Shown here in pieces: positions 1 to 10,500 of a stretch of 64,000 nt of DNA. Within the stretch, counting starts at the first letter, position 1; every line of letters starts with the position of its first letter. Below the pieces are notes generated by a model. It searched no databases. It saw only the letters and a program-made list of their open reading frames with translations, and was not told the origin of the DNA. The translations under genes and the position numbers were made by a program. The DNA lies in NCBI GenBank assembly GCA_009829735.1, contig CM020619.1, positions 3,478,590 to 3,542,589 of the forward strand, in the 5' to 3' direction. The DNA is from Pyropia yezoensis (Eukaryota; Rhodophyta; Bangiophyceae; Bangiales; Bangiaceae).

Positions 1-185
1 GGCGCCTTGCCAGTCCGATTCAAAATGATGGCTGTTGCTGAGCACCGGCTCGGCATTTCTTGGGCCTGTATGAGCGCACTTGTAGCTTCCAGGGGGGCTT
101 TTCTCAATGATCGGGCTCCTTGGCCTTTGTGACAGAGGCACTCGTCCGGAGCGTGTTGTACAACTATTGATATGCTCATTCAGAA

Positions 186-470
186 CAATCAGCGCCATCA
201 ACGCAATCAGCATATTCACCACACTCAGCACTATCAGCGAGAGCAGTATGGTCAGCGCAGTCAGCACAGTTGGCGCTGTGAGCTTTGTCAGCGCAATAAG
301 CGCAGTCATCACATCCAGCGTAGTCAACGTAGGCAGCATTGTCAAAAGCACGTTGAGCGCATTCAGCGGAAGCGAGAAGTACTGCATGCAATGTCAGCAC
401 TTTCAGCACAAATATTCAGCGCAGTCAGCGCAGTCAACTTGGTCAGCATATCTAGTCGGCGCAATCAGCA
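186..470. repeat. Degenerate 9-bp tandem repeat (satellite-like)
   Basis: Nearly the whole stretch divides into 9-base units close to GTCAGCGCA or ATCAGCGCA (for example around 253-275, 290-315 and 415-435), with substitutions and occasional slips. Because 9 is a multiple of 3, all frames stay open for long runs and give artificial three-residue repeat ORFs. I see no gene in it. A decayed minisatellite or a simple-repeat part of a transposon are the likely origins. Confidence 0.7.
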
Positions 471-480
471 TAATCACTAC

Positions 481-3206
481 ATTCATAGCTAATAACAGGC
501 GAATACAAGCTATACACTTGCTGCAGTCTATGAAAATGATTACCTCACTCAGTGCTGCGGCTAATCCACCTACACAGTAGTATATCGCAGCTTGTTGGAA
601 AGTGCAGTGGGCGCTGAGTAAAGAAGAGTCCTTGGATTCGTGCTTATTCGTTGAACAAGCCGTTGCAGCTTTCTCGGTGAGCTCGTTCAGCTGTCTCGTG
701 ATATGAACCACTTTGGATGAGATGCGAGGTCTCCAAGATCGGCAAGCACATTCATAGTCTATTTTAGTAGTAGAAGAGAGCACCGGGAGCGCAATGCTAT
801 TCTTACTCGCGAAATGCATTGTTTCCGTTTCAAGTATGAGAGTCAGAAGTCTGAGGAATTGTCTATTTCATGCATGTTTTGTCGACTAGCGCAGTGCCCC
901 TTGTTGCGTGAATCACTTCAAACGCGTTGTCCGCCGGAGGGGCTGGAAGAAACTTTGAGTTTTCCTTGAAGCGGTCGCCGTGGCGGCGGCGGCTTGACGG
1001 CCCCAAAACGTGAAGACTACGGTCCGATGTTCCCACTTAATCGCGGGCAAAGTACATGGAACTGTCGAGCCGGAAACCTTTGTACCACTGGTCCGGGTAG
1101 CCGGTGACGTGGTGTCGGTTGACAAGCAGAATCCGTCGTCGTAAGGTATATCTCTTATACTGAGGCACACGAGATGCATTTTCCCCCCGGCTGTGCGCAT
1201 GCAGCTCCTCGCTGGAAACCGGTCCATCGTACTCCCACTTGACCCTGCAGATAAGAGAAAAATGAGAATGAGTCTCTGAAAACCCCCGTGCGAGAGCGAA
1301 GAGAGCTCGACAAAAGCGCACGCGATAGTGTTAAAATTGGCTACATGCCAACGCTCCACTTTGCGACATCCTAGATATCAACTCGTGCACGCTATCTATA
1401 GTCCATTATTTGTGACTGTACTTGTAACGCATGCAAAAGTCGACCTTCTCGCGTGAACAAGTCCCAGACGGCTCTCTCCCTGTCTCCGCGAGAACACAAA
1501 AAAGTCTGAGAAGCCCTCAGAAAGTGCACCCAATGCTGTTGGCTACAGCCATTACGCTGTCGAGGATGACCCTGATCAGCAAGGTCTTGACGCAAAAGGA
1601 CAGTCATTGAGCTGCTCTCTCTAATGCTGCTGCTTCTTCCCTCAGTGGCGTCCGTGGTTTCGAAAGTGTGCATGAGTGTAGATTGACAGCGGTCACGTGC
1701 CTTATCAAATGAGATAGACCTGTAGGCTCTTTGACTTTTTATGCTGTACTGTACGGTGCACTTGTCAGATAAGTTCCACAACCACTTCTGGGTGAGGCAG
1801 ACAAACGGTTTCCGGTCTGTGCAATCAAATACGTCAAGTGCTGCGTACTTCCCGTTATGAGTAAAAAAACAGGAGCTTCATTATTGAATTACTCGACTGT
1901 GAAGCGGTTATTCCATTAGAGAGCCGTGCTCAGGCTGAGAACCCCGGGCGAGCGCCGTGAGTTACGAGTTCAAAAGTACACGATAAAGCTTGAATAACGG
2001 TTCAACACCAATGCCGTTCTCCCTCTACCGTACCTCTCCGTATTCGCCGCACTCGCACGCGCCGGAAGGGCGCGATCTCAGATCGTGCCATCAAAAGGCT
2101 GTGATTCACTGAGCAGCAGAAAAGATCCCGGTCGGACTCGAAGTGTGAGCAACGTGCCCTCTGACGCTGAGCCATACAATCAGCTCACGTTTTATCGCCA
2201 GCCTCAAACTTGCATTGACGATTTAGTTGCTTGACACGTCTTTTTGGGTTGCCGGAAGCGCCCGCATCTAGCACCGGAATTCGGCAACCAGCACCGGAAG
2301 ACCTAGCCTGGGCTGGGCAGCGCCCCTTGATGCGGGATTCGTTTCAAACACTCTTCAAGCTCGAGTCCTGCAGAAGTTGCCCACTGGGACCCCCCTCCAG
2401 GTTTTCCAGAGGCCGGTTTGCCAACGAAATAATATTCCTTGAAAACGACTCGACAACAAACATGGTTTTAGGCGTACGTGGTACGAGACGATGGCTATTA
2501 TTCATGTGAACCAGTCCCGTGATCATGCGGGCCACATTCTAGATATCGACATTTGCGTCAATGGCGGCCATGCGGGCCGCACCGGCTACTTTTCAGAACA
2601 GCATCAGATTATAAAGAAGAACAAGAGTGAAAGAGTATAACACAGAGGGCGTTCATGCCCTTGCTTTTGCGGTTGGTAAGAAAAACAACAAGGTCTGGGC
2701 GCAACCATTGGTAGATATAAGATCTGATGCCCCGGCCATATGCGCTTCTTTTGTATTAGACTATGGAAGTAGCGAACCAAGAAAAAAAAACGTCGAACAC
2801 GGGTTGTCCTCATCTGGCCTCAGAGAGACTAGCTAAGCCCGAATGCGTAAATAGTTCCCTAGGTATGTAAGTATATAAGTGCTGAACCCGGACCATGAAT
2901 CGCAAGCCTTCGTGGAGCTATACTTTCGTCTGTTCAAGCGCCTCGACCGCCCCCCGACCTGGACTTCAATGTTAGCGAGAGGTACAAAACCCCTTTTAAT
3001 GTTCGCTTTTCTGGGCATTCTTGGGGCCATCCGCCCGCCCCGCGATGTTGCCGTCTCGCTCTCCGACGCCCCACAAATTCGCCCGTCATCCCCGCCAACT
3101 CACCCCCCCCCGCCACCCCCCAGCGCCTCCCAGCCCCTCCCAGCGCCCCACCAAAGTACAACCCCGCATCAGCCGCTCCCCCCCCCAACCCCCCTGCCAC
3201 GCTGTC
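481..3206. other. No recognised gene; one possible terminal exon inside
   Basis: This moderate-GC stretch has only short unremarkable frames, and none matched a family I know. The base composition is lower in GC than the gene clusters, like the repeat-rich parts of the window. From about 3040 the composition switches to the C-rich pattern typical of the gene space. A possible spliced exon at 1037-1244 is listed separately. Confidence 0.5.
1037..1244 (-). CDS. Possible 3'-terminal exon, unknown protein
   Basis: On the minus strand a textbook 3' splice site (pyrimidine tract then CTGCAG, AG at 1246-1245) is followed by an open stretch of 68 codons ending in TAA at 1037-1039. It reads VKWEYDGPVSS near the start and WYKGFRLDSSMYFARD at the end. 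The peptide has a natural amino-acid mix with Trp and Tyr, unlike the GC shadow frames, but I do not recognise it. No upstream exon could be chosen. It may instead be a fragment of a decayed mobile element. Confidence 0.2.
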
Positions 3207-3647
3207 CTACTTCGTTCCCTTGAGCTTCTTCGCGTTGAACTTGAGCTTCTCCCCCTTGGGAGCCGGCCCCTTCTTGGCCTTGCCCCCCCCGGTTTTGCCA
3301 CCGGCGGTAGCGGCGGCTGTCGTGGCGGCGGCTGCGCCAGCAGCAGCAGACGGTGCACGCGGGGCGCCCGGCGCGGCGGCCCCGCCCCCCACGCTCCGCG
3401 CGAGCGTCGATAGGGTGCCGCTGTTGCGAGCCAGCCGGCCAGCCATCTCCGCCTCTATGCGGTTGTGAATCTTGGTGGTCAGCCGCCGGTTGGCCGCCGC
3501 CACCGCACTGCCGCTGCCGCCGCCGCCCTTCTTGCTGCGAGGGGCGGGAGTGTTCTTCTTGCGGCTGCCGCCGCCGGCGCCGCCAGGCCGCGACTTGGTG
3601 AGAGCCTTGGTGATGCCGCCGAGTTTCTGCTTTGCACCTTGCGGCAT
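3207..3647 (-). CDS. UPF0390 / DUF2462-type small basic protein
   Basis: This 146-residue, Lys/Ala/Gly-rich basic protein starts MPQGAKQKLGG. It carries the block NRRLTTKIHNRIEAEMAGRL at about residues 54-73 and a Lys-rich tail ending KKLKGTK. The MPQG start, a basic linker, then a helix of the form 'L.. I...IEAEM A' is the pattern of the UPF0390/DUF2462 family (human C19orf53, fungal relatives), whose members are small nucleolar or ribosome-biogenesis-associated proteins of poorly defined function. The family is usually about 90-120 residues, and the extra length here is Gly/Ala/Pro-rich filler. The gene is transcribed away from the SGNH hydrolase gene at 4403, with about 750 bp between. Single exon; the ATG at 3647 is the first in frame. 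Family assignment is by remembered pattern, so moderate certainty. Confidence 0.6.
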   Translation of the reverse strand: MPQGAKQKLGGITKALTKSRPGGAGGGSRKKNTPAPRSKKGGGGSGSAVAAANRRLTTKIHNRIEAEMAGRLARNSGTLSTLARSVGGGAAAPGAPRAPSAAAGAAAATTAAATAGGKTGGGKAKKGPAPKGEKLKFNAKKLKGTK

Positions 3648-4402
3648 GGTGTTGGGCAGAGGCTAGGCGAGCGGGGGAGGGGAAGGGGTGTGCAGGGGGG
3701 CGGCGTGAGAGGGGAGGAGGTCACGGGGGAGGGAGAGGAGGTGGTGAACGGGGCAGGTGTGGAAGGTTGTCGCCGTGATGCTGCCGTCGACGGCGGTGGC
3801 CACTCGGGCCCGGTCTCGACGCCAAGTCTGGCGCAGGCAGTCGACTTTCCCTGACAATGATGGAATAAGGTTACTTAGTCAGACCAGGATCAAATTGTCA
3901 CATGCTCCCATTGGTCACCGTGCGACCGCTCATGTGCACTGTGCCCAGTCGCCCCAAGAGCTTGATCCTGCCGGCTCGCCTCCTTTCAGACGGTCATGTC
4001 CCTTCGGCCGCGCGCTGCTCGACTACCGACCTCTTGCAGGAGCCCCCCCCCCCCCCCGCGTCACGGCGCGCGAGGGGATGAGCAAGGGACTGGGGGACTG
4101 GCGTTCGACCCCTCGCGGCTGAGGCGAAAGCACCACTCGTTGCCGACGCCGCTGGTCGCTTCCGCCGCCAACGCCGCCTGCCGCTCCGCTAGCAACCACC
4201 GTCGCGTTGCGCCTTGGGGGAAGGGGTAGGTGACGGTCGGCCGGCCTGTGCGTCCGCTGCCGCAGCGGCCGCCACCACCTCGTCCGTCGCCGCGACCGCT
4301 TCCCCCTACGACGTTAGCAGCCGTTGCGGTGGTACAGAACGGGCAGGCCCGCGGCAGTGCCCTCCACCTTCCGGGGGACTCGCCTCTTCCTGTTCCCCGG
4401 CC
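3648..4402. promoter_or_regulatory. Divergent intergenic region (UPF0390 gene / SGNH gene)
   Basis: About 750 bp separate two genes that point away from each other, so it must hold both promoters and 5' leaders. I see a CCATTGG-type CCAAT box (CCCATTGGTCA near 3906-3916) but no convincing TATA box. From about 4040 the sequence is GC-rich and the SGNH frame is already open from 4214, so part of this may be coding if an upstream ATG is used. Confidence 0.35.
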
Positions 4403-5251
4403 ATGTCCGCCCAAGGTTGCGGGCATCTGTCCGCCGCGACGGGGCAGACGGCGCGCCCCGCCCCTAAGCCGTTCCCCCCTACCATCCTCTGCTTTGGTGA
4501 CTCACTGACGGCGGGCTACACCGACAGTGGCGCGGCCCACACGCCCTACAGTACCGAGCTGGCCCGCCACCTGTACAGCCTACAGGTGCCGCCGTCGGCG
4601 GTCCCGCCGGCTACGGCGATGGTGGTGACGGCGGGTATGGACGGGGAGCTGGCGGCGTCAATGGGGCGGCGCCTGGTCGCAACGCTGGCGACGGGGGCGC
4701 CGCCTCTGTCGGTGGGATCAACAGGCGACGGGGCGCCAGGGGACCACGCTGCCGGTGGGTGTGCCGGGGGCTCGCCGGAGTGCGGCCGGCCATACACCCA
4801 CGTGGTCCTTCTCGCGGGTACCAATGACGTGCCCACGACGGCAGCCGACGTGGTGGTCTCCCGTCTCAGCGCCCTGCACAACACAATTGCCGGGACGGGC
4901 GCTGTGCCGCTGGCGGTGACGCTTCCGCCCGCCGCCGCCGACCGCCGATGGCCACGAATGGCGGCTACTCGTAGGGCGGTCAATGCAGCGATCCGGGGTG
5001 GGGAGGTGGCCCCGCCGGGGGTGGAGCCCGTGGTGGTGGACCTGGCGGCCGCGCTGCCGCCGCCAGGGCAGGGGGGAGCCTGGGATGAAGACGGGCTGCA
5101 CCTGAGCCCGGCGGGCTACTCGTTGACAGGAGGGCTGGTGGCGGATACGCTTTTGGAGTTGTTGGAAAGGGAGGCGGGGGCGGGAGGGACGGAGGACGAG
5201 GTTGTGGGGGGCGGGAATGTGGGAGGAGGTGCTTTGAGTGATTGTGCATGA
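4403..5251 (+). CDS. SGNH/GDSL-family hydrolase (esterase/lipase-like)
   Basis: This 282-residue protein has the SGNH catalytic blocks in order. Block I is CFGDSLTAGY with nucleophile Ser34, block III LLAGTNDVP with Asn141, and block V DGLHLSPAGY with Asp230 and His233 (the DxxH dyad). A Gly near GMDGELA supplies block II. This order is that of isoamyl-acetate-hydrolase/TAP-like GDSL esterases, which cleave carboxylic esters; the natural substrate cannot be told. There is no obvious signal peptide from the chosen start. The frame is open back to an ATG at 4214, giving 345 residues with an Ala/Ser/Thr-rich N-terminus that could be an organelle targeting region. I chose 4403 because it lies shortly before the conserved core and in a good context (GGCCATGTCC). 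It ends in TGA, which shows that TGA is a normal stop here. The mS37-like gene follows 381 bp downstream on the same strand. Confidence 0.8.
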   Translation: MSAQGCGHLSAATGQTARPAPKPFPPTILCFGDSLTAGYTDSGAAHTPYSTELARHLYSLQVPPSAVPPATAMVVTAGMDGELAASMGRRLVATLATGAPPLSVGSTGDGAPGDHAAGGCAGGSPECGRPYTHVVLLAGTNDVPTTAADVVVSRLSALHNTIAGTGAVPLAVTLPPAAADRRWPRMAATRRAVNAAIRGGEVAPPGVEPVVVDLAAALPPPGQGGAWDEDGLHLSPAGYSLTGGLVADTLLELLEREAGAGGTEDEVVGGGNVGGGALSDCA

Positions 5252-5632
5252 CGACGCCAATGATCAACTTAGTCGGACTCCATCTCGAACTTAGATCAAG
5301 TACTTGTTGACAGAGCCGGAGTCGCGGATCGCAGCCTTCACGCGAGGCGGGCGTGCTTCGCTCTCACCTCTGCCTCCTCCAACCGACGTCCCACTTGCCC
5401 GCCCCGTGGCCGCCCCCCAACGCCCCCGCTCTCCTACAATCTTTCTCTTCCAGGGTCTGTACACAATTCTCCCCCCTAGCTGCACCCCCCCTCCCCTCTT
5501 TCTCTGCTGCCCGGCCTCCCCTGCGGCTCCTCCCTACCCCACGCTGCCGCGGACTACGGTCGGGCATCTCTTAGTCTGCTCACCCCTGTTCCCCTTGTGT
5601 CCCCCCCCTTTGACCTCCTCGGTAAGCCCGCC
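5252..5632. other. Intergenic spacer upstream of mS37-like gene
   Basis: These 381 bp lie between two genes on the same strand. They are strongly C/T-rich (5350-5620), as expected for a 5' leader or pyrimidine-rich promoter of the downstream gene. I see no TATA box and no other gene. Confidence 0.4.
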
Positions 5633-5899
5633 ATGGGCGGTCGGACCTTTCGGCAGCCGCGGCTGCCGAAACGTTCGGTCATTGAGCGCCTGACGGCCAC
5701 GACGGCGCCGTGCGTCGTCGAGACTACCGCCCTTTTGGCTGCCCTCAAGGCGTCTGGCTTTGACGACCGGCGGGTGGCGGCGGAGATGGGGGCCCTGCGG
5801 GCGTGCATGGCAGCGTCGTCCACGAAGGGGGCGGGTAAGACGCAGAAGAGCAGCGTGTTTTTTCACCTCAAGCGGCTCTACTACATGCAGCGGCGCTAG
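5633..5899 (+). CDS. Mitoribosomal small-subunit protein mS37-like (CHCHD1/MRP10 family)
   Basis: This 88-residue basic protein starts in a strong context (GCCATGG). Residues 27-58 align without gaps to the twin-Cx9C helix hairpin of CHCHD1/MRP10. The match includes Cys27, Glu30, Lys39, Phe43 and Asp45, Glu51 and Cys58 at the family spacing 10-11-10. The basic N-terminus (RTFRQPRLPKR) and C-terminal HLKRLYY segment also follow the mS37 layout. mS37 sits in the head/body region of the mitochondrial small ribosomal subunit and is normally oxidised by the MIA pathway in the intermembrane space. Oddly, the inner cysteine pair is gone (Ala37 and Val48), so only the outer Cys27-Cys58 disulfide could form. 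A possible in-frame upstream ATG at 5597 would add 12 residues. Family placement is my own alignment from memory and was not searched. Confidence 0.65.
   Translation: MGGRTFRQPRLPKRSVIERLTATTAPCVVETTALLAALKASGFDDRRVAAEMGALRACMAASSTKGAGKTQKSSVFFHLKRLYYMQRR
5648..5671. repeat. Perfect 24-bp palindrome inside the mS37-like CDS
   Basis: TTTCGGCAGCCG is followed directly by its exact reverse complement, with no spacer. It encodes the basic stretch FRQPRLPK, so the symmetry may follow partly from codon choice, but an exact 12+12 match is unlikely by chance in one short gene. Confidence 0.9.
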
Positions 5900-7012
5900 C
5901 TGGCACACGATGGCGGCATTGTGTGAGCTGTGACACATGCACGGCGACCTGGGTGGGGCGTCGGGGGGGGGCTGTTGGCGAGGGGCGGGGACGGAGAGCT
6001 GGTTAGGCAGGGTGTGGTGCAATACCCAGGCTGCCCTCGTTGTTTTTTACCGAGAGCGCGCCCGCCGCCGGGTTGCCCGCCCCGCCCGCACTCGTCGAGC
6101 AGCCGGGTTTCCGCACCTGTCTCGGTTGCGGAGCCGCAGAAGGCAGAAAAGTACGATTTGCGGGCACGCGGATGGGGATGGCGGCGCCCGCTCGTCACCG
6201 GTGATGCAGGTGGGTATGCGTTTCCGCAGCACACTTGGTAAAGAACGGTCACCAGCTGGGGCAGTGAAGCGCCAAGTGTCGCAGCGCCCACGACGACTTC
6301 CTTGGTGGACGGTCCCTGGCAAAGAACCCCCGAAGTTTAGACGAAATGAACTTTTCAAAATACCAGAGTGATATTTTACGTGCGCCAGCTTAAGAGTTTC
6401 CCTCAAATTAGGGTTGACAATAGCGACAGTCTCGGGCGAGACTCGAGGCGAGACCATCGATTGGCGCCGAAAACGCGCCGAAACGATGCCCTCTTGAGTG
6501 CTGTCGCGTCCCGAAGCCCGAAGCACCCTTTGCAGCCGCCCTACTGTTGATTGTTTGAACAACACTCGTTCTTTACTCACAGGCTCCGTATTGTTATCTT
6601 TCACGACGTTCTGTCCTTGTCTATCGTCCTCTTCGTGCAGCTTGTTCTCTGCCCGCGGGTACCACGCTGTGTCAATAACACGAACCCTAATGACGCTCCG
6701 ATGGATAGAGCAGGCAGGAGAGACAATCGGGGGGTTGGACTTGCCGGCGTTGCACCGCTGCTACGGCCGACAGGTTGGCCAGTCCGCCAACACGCGAAAA
6801 TGAACGCTTCTGCAAGACGAATTCACCAACAAGAACTTCTGCAGCGCCCGGGACGCACCAAAGGACGCGTGAAGCATAGCGCCTAACGACACCAATAGGG
6901 CTCCAGGAGTGTTGCATAGATTTCTAGCCCTATCTGAAATCGAAAAAGAGTATGACATTCAATACTGCAAATATCGATCTCCGCCAAAGTGAACAAAACC
7001 ACAAGCGAGAAG
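5900..7012. other. No recognised gene
   Basis: These 1.1 kb lie between the mS37-like gene and the Copia element. There are only short frames without family resemblance. GC falls from about 6300 on. The 3' UTR of the mS37-like gene must occupy the first part. Confidence 0.4.
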
Positions 7013-7017
7013 ACCCG

Positions 7018-7590
7018 TGTGGCAGTATTGGCAGAAATCGTATCAGACTCACGGCCTGCTACCGACCGCGGATCTGTGTAGATGGGGCAGCCGACGTCCG
7101 TGCACGCCCCAGACACAGCAATCCAAGAGTCCTTCTTCTTCGTCGTTCAATATCTCCCCCCTCGCAATCGTCCCCTCGACGCGCTGTGCCTACCCTCATG
7201 TAGGGCCGGCGCAGCCCCCCACGCCAGGGCACGCACACGGGCCCGCACGGGCACCTCCCCCCACGCATGGCCCCCTCAGGCATGCGGGCGCGCACACACA
7301 CTCACGGGCCAAGCCCCCCCCTCGTGCACGCACGAAAAACGCAGGTGCGCGCACGCAACGGGCCTGGGATATGCACGGGCGACACCCTCCACACACGTCG
7401 ACAACAGGCCAGCAGGGGCACGGCCAGCACACCGTCGACGCAGGGAATCTCGCCCCGGAGGCGCCAATCAGCCACCCCCGCGTGACACGCAATCACCGAC
7501 GTCGTGCAATCTCGGCCAACCATTGGCCACCATCGGACAGCCCATAGCCGCGGCCGCAAGCACACAGCAGCCACGTTGGAATCAGCCACA
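7018..7590 (-). repeat. 3' LTR of the Copia element
   Basis: The 573-bp LTR begins TG and ends CA on either strand (TGTGGC/GCCACA). It is CACGC-rich and carries no gene, though it holds many overlapping artefactual frames. The stop codon of the RNase H frame (7582-7584) lies just inside it. Confidence 0.95.
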
Positions 7591-10500
7591 CTCCCCCCTT
7601 TCCTCTTCAGAGGGCTTGGGGGTCGCGGCAGCACGGATGATCCACTGCTGTACCGGGTTGTTGTCCTCGCCAGTATTCATGATGGGCTCGAGCGCAGGGC
7701 AGTGGTGTGGTTTCGTTAGCCCGTCCGCGGCGTTGTGCTTGGACTTGAGCAGGCCGACGTTGGAAATCTCCTGGTTGTTGTACGCCTCTCGAGCCGCCGC
7801 CACATCAATCATAAGTCGCTTCTCCGTCGGATGCGACGCGCGCGTGATGACGTCAAACAGCTGCTTGGAGTCCGTCAGCATTATGAGCGGGACATGCTGG
7901 TGGTAGATACGCTCCAAGTCGTGCTTGATGACGAACGCGTCGTCAAATGCGTTGGCAAACGCGTACACCTCGCCGGCCATGATTGAGCGCACCACTCGGC
8001 GTGACTTCTTGCTCGAGTAAGACAGCACGTGACAGGCGCCGCGGTCGTCGCACAGCAAGATAATGTAGCCCAGCTGGGAAGACCCGTCATCGTTGGACGC
8101 AAATGACGCATCGGCGTACACTTTGAGCCGCAGCGATCGACGTCGGAGGGGGCGGTAAATCAGCGCCCAATCGCTGGCACTCTTAGCTCGCTTGATGGCC
8201 TTATTGAGATCTCGGATATGCCGCGTACAGTACGACTTGGGGGTAGCCTGGGCCGCGCGGTTGATCGCGCAGCACAAGTCCGGCCGGGTGTGCGAGAGCC
8301 AAGCGAAAGCGGCACGCACAGACGCAAACTCCTCGTACGTCGCTGACAGATTCATGGGGTTCAGGGCGGCGAAGTAGTTCGTCTGCGTCAGCTCGATGCA
8401 CAAATCAGGGCCACGGCCGGAGGCGATGGTGACGCCGAGAAACTCGAAGTTGTCCCACTGCCGAGGCTTGGCGTCAAACTGACGTAGAGTTGCCTCCGTC
8501 AGCACCTGGAAGGTCTCATTGCCGCCGAGTATGCTGTCGTCGACATAGGAGCCCAGGAGTCATTCCACACCATCCGCTCCGTCCCGCACGTACAGCGCAG
8601 GGTCCCCCGTTGTGGGTGCCATGCCCAAGTCGTTCTCCACATGTGCAGTGAATGTCGCGGCCCAGTAGTCCCCAGCGTCGCAGATCCCATACAGCGGCCG
8701 CACCAGCTGCAGCACCTCGTCCTCACCGATCTCAAAGTACTCCCTGTCCGCCGCCCGCGGCTGCAGGTAGACGTCACGGGTCATATTCTCCATGCTCTGG
8801 AGGTAGGACTGGTTCACGTCGTGCGCGAAAAGGCGATACCCACGCACCGCGCTGGTAGACACTACCATCTTTGTGGACCGCTGCTACAAGGTCGACAGGT
8901 TGTGTACTACGAACCGCTTGTCTCGGTCCTTGTATCCCTGCGCAACGTAGCGCGACTTTGGCTGCTCCTTGGGGGAGCCGACGTGCTTGAGGGTGTGGAC
9001 GAATCGGTCTCCGACAATATTTGCCCCCTTGGGCAAGGATCGCTTCTTGATGACCTTCATCGTGCCTCGCCCCAATAGGCCGTCCACCTCCCGCTGAGTC
9101 GACGCTCAAAACGGCTCAGATTGGATGCGCACGTCACCCTCCGTGAGAACTTCCGTTATCAGCACGCCCGACGGTGAAAAGATGTGCTCAGAGGGCGGGG
9201 CAGTCTCCGAGAAGGTGTGCAATCCATTGCAGAGGTCGCGCAGCAGTTGGTCGCCGGTGCGCTTGGCGTCCATAAGCTGGTCCAGCTCCTCGTCTCCGAC
9301 CTCGCGCACAGAGAGCTCCCCGTCCTCAGGTCGAGGCGGTGCTGCGTTGTCAGATCCGTCTGGAGAGATTTGGTCGCTCTCACCCCCCTTAGCACCAGGC
9401 ACGGCGCTGTGACGGTACTGCTTCACCTTATCAACGGAGAACAGCTTTGCAGTACCGTCCACGTCGATCCAGACGAGCTTGTCGTCCGCCTTGATAACCG
9501 TGTAGGGCCCCACCCAGTTGTTGACCGGTTTCTCGCGAAACACAAGCACGGCCATTCCCGCGGCGACGTCCGCGTCGGCGGCTCGCGGGACACGCATTCG
9601 GAGAGCTGCCCGCAATCGGGCGCGCGCGACGGTCCGCCTCATCTCGTCGCGTGCCGTTCTCATCGCCTCCAGTCGCACCTTTTGTGCCGGCAGGTCCACA
9701 GGGCTGCTCGGTGTGCGTGGGACAATGCCAAACACAAGCAGGGTCGGCACGAGCCCAGCAGGTCCGGCGGTGTTGTTCATCGCGGAGACGGCGAGGGAGA
9801 GCGCGTGCTCGGCGGCGAGCGTTGGATGGTCGGCCCGCACGCGACGGTAGATCTGCCGCAAAAATGCGTGATAGCTCGCCAGATCCCAACGCGTTGTGCG
9901 ACTCGATGCCGGACTCAATATGCTTCGTGCCCACGGCTTGCAGCAGTGCCCGCCACTTGGCCGACGTCAGCTGCGGCCCCTGGTCCGTGTGCATCGCGTC
10001 CGGGTGCCCAGCATAGGGGTACACCCAGATGCGGAGATACAGGCTCCAGGCAGCGTCGGCCGTCTCACCATCGCGCATAAAGGCACCCGCGTTAAAGCCC
10101 GTGTCCTTGTCCACCACATGGAGAACCGGCTCACTCTCCAGCCACATGAGGTCGACCAGGACGGTCCTGTTGAACACGATGTCCTCCGCGGGCAGTGCTA
10201 CGCGGAAGCGGGTCGGCTCCTTGGCCAGCCGTTGACACGTGTCACAGGTTGCGGTCACCTCCTCCAGCCGGCTTAGGGTCTCCTTGTTGGCGTGTGGGTC
10301 GTTGGCCTGCCGCAACACAGCGAACAAACGCTCAGGTGCTGGGTGACAAAAGTGGCGATGGAGTCGCTCCGCCTCCACCATGGTGTAGAGGGTGTCACGA
10401 CTCCACTCGAGGAAAACATGCCCGTACTTGCGCGTCACCGGGACCGACAACTTGTAGGCGACGCATACCAGCTCATTGGTCACGGTGTTGACGTACATCT

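Noticed and set aside
186..470. CRISPR-like array
   Set aside because: Repeats are 9 bp without spacers of constant length, and the host is a eukaryote.
5633..5899. Reading the small ORF as a transposase HTH (GFDDRRVAAEMG resembles the Tc1 N-terminus GLTNRRVADA)
   Set aside because: The resemblance covers about 12 residues only, while the CHCHD1/MRP10 alignment covers the whole hairpin with exact cysteine spacing.
8560..9108. UGA recoded as tryptophan in this nucleus
   Set aside because: Ordinary genes here use TGG for Trp (SecE, S23), and the SGNH hydrolase and TAPT1 genes end in TGA, so TGA is a stop.
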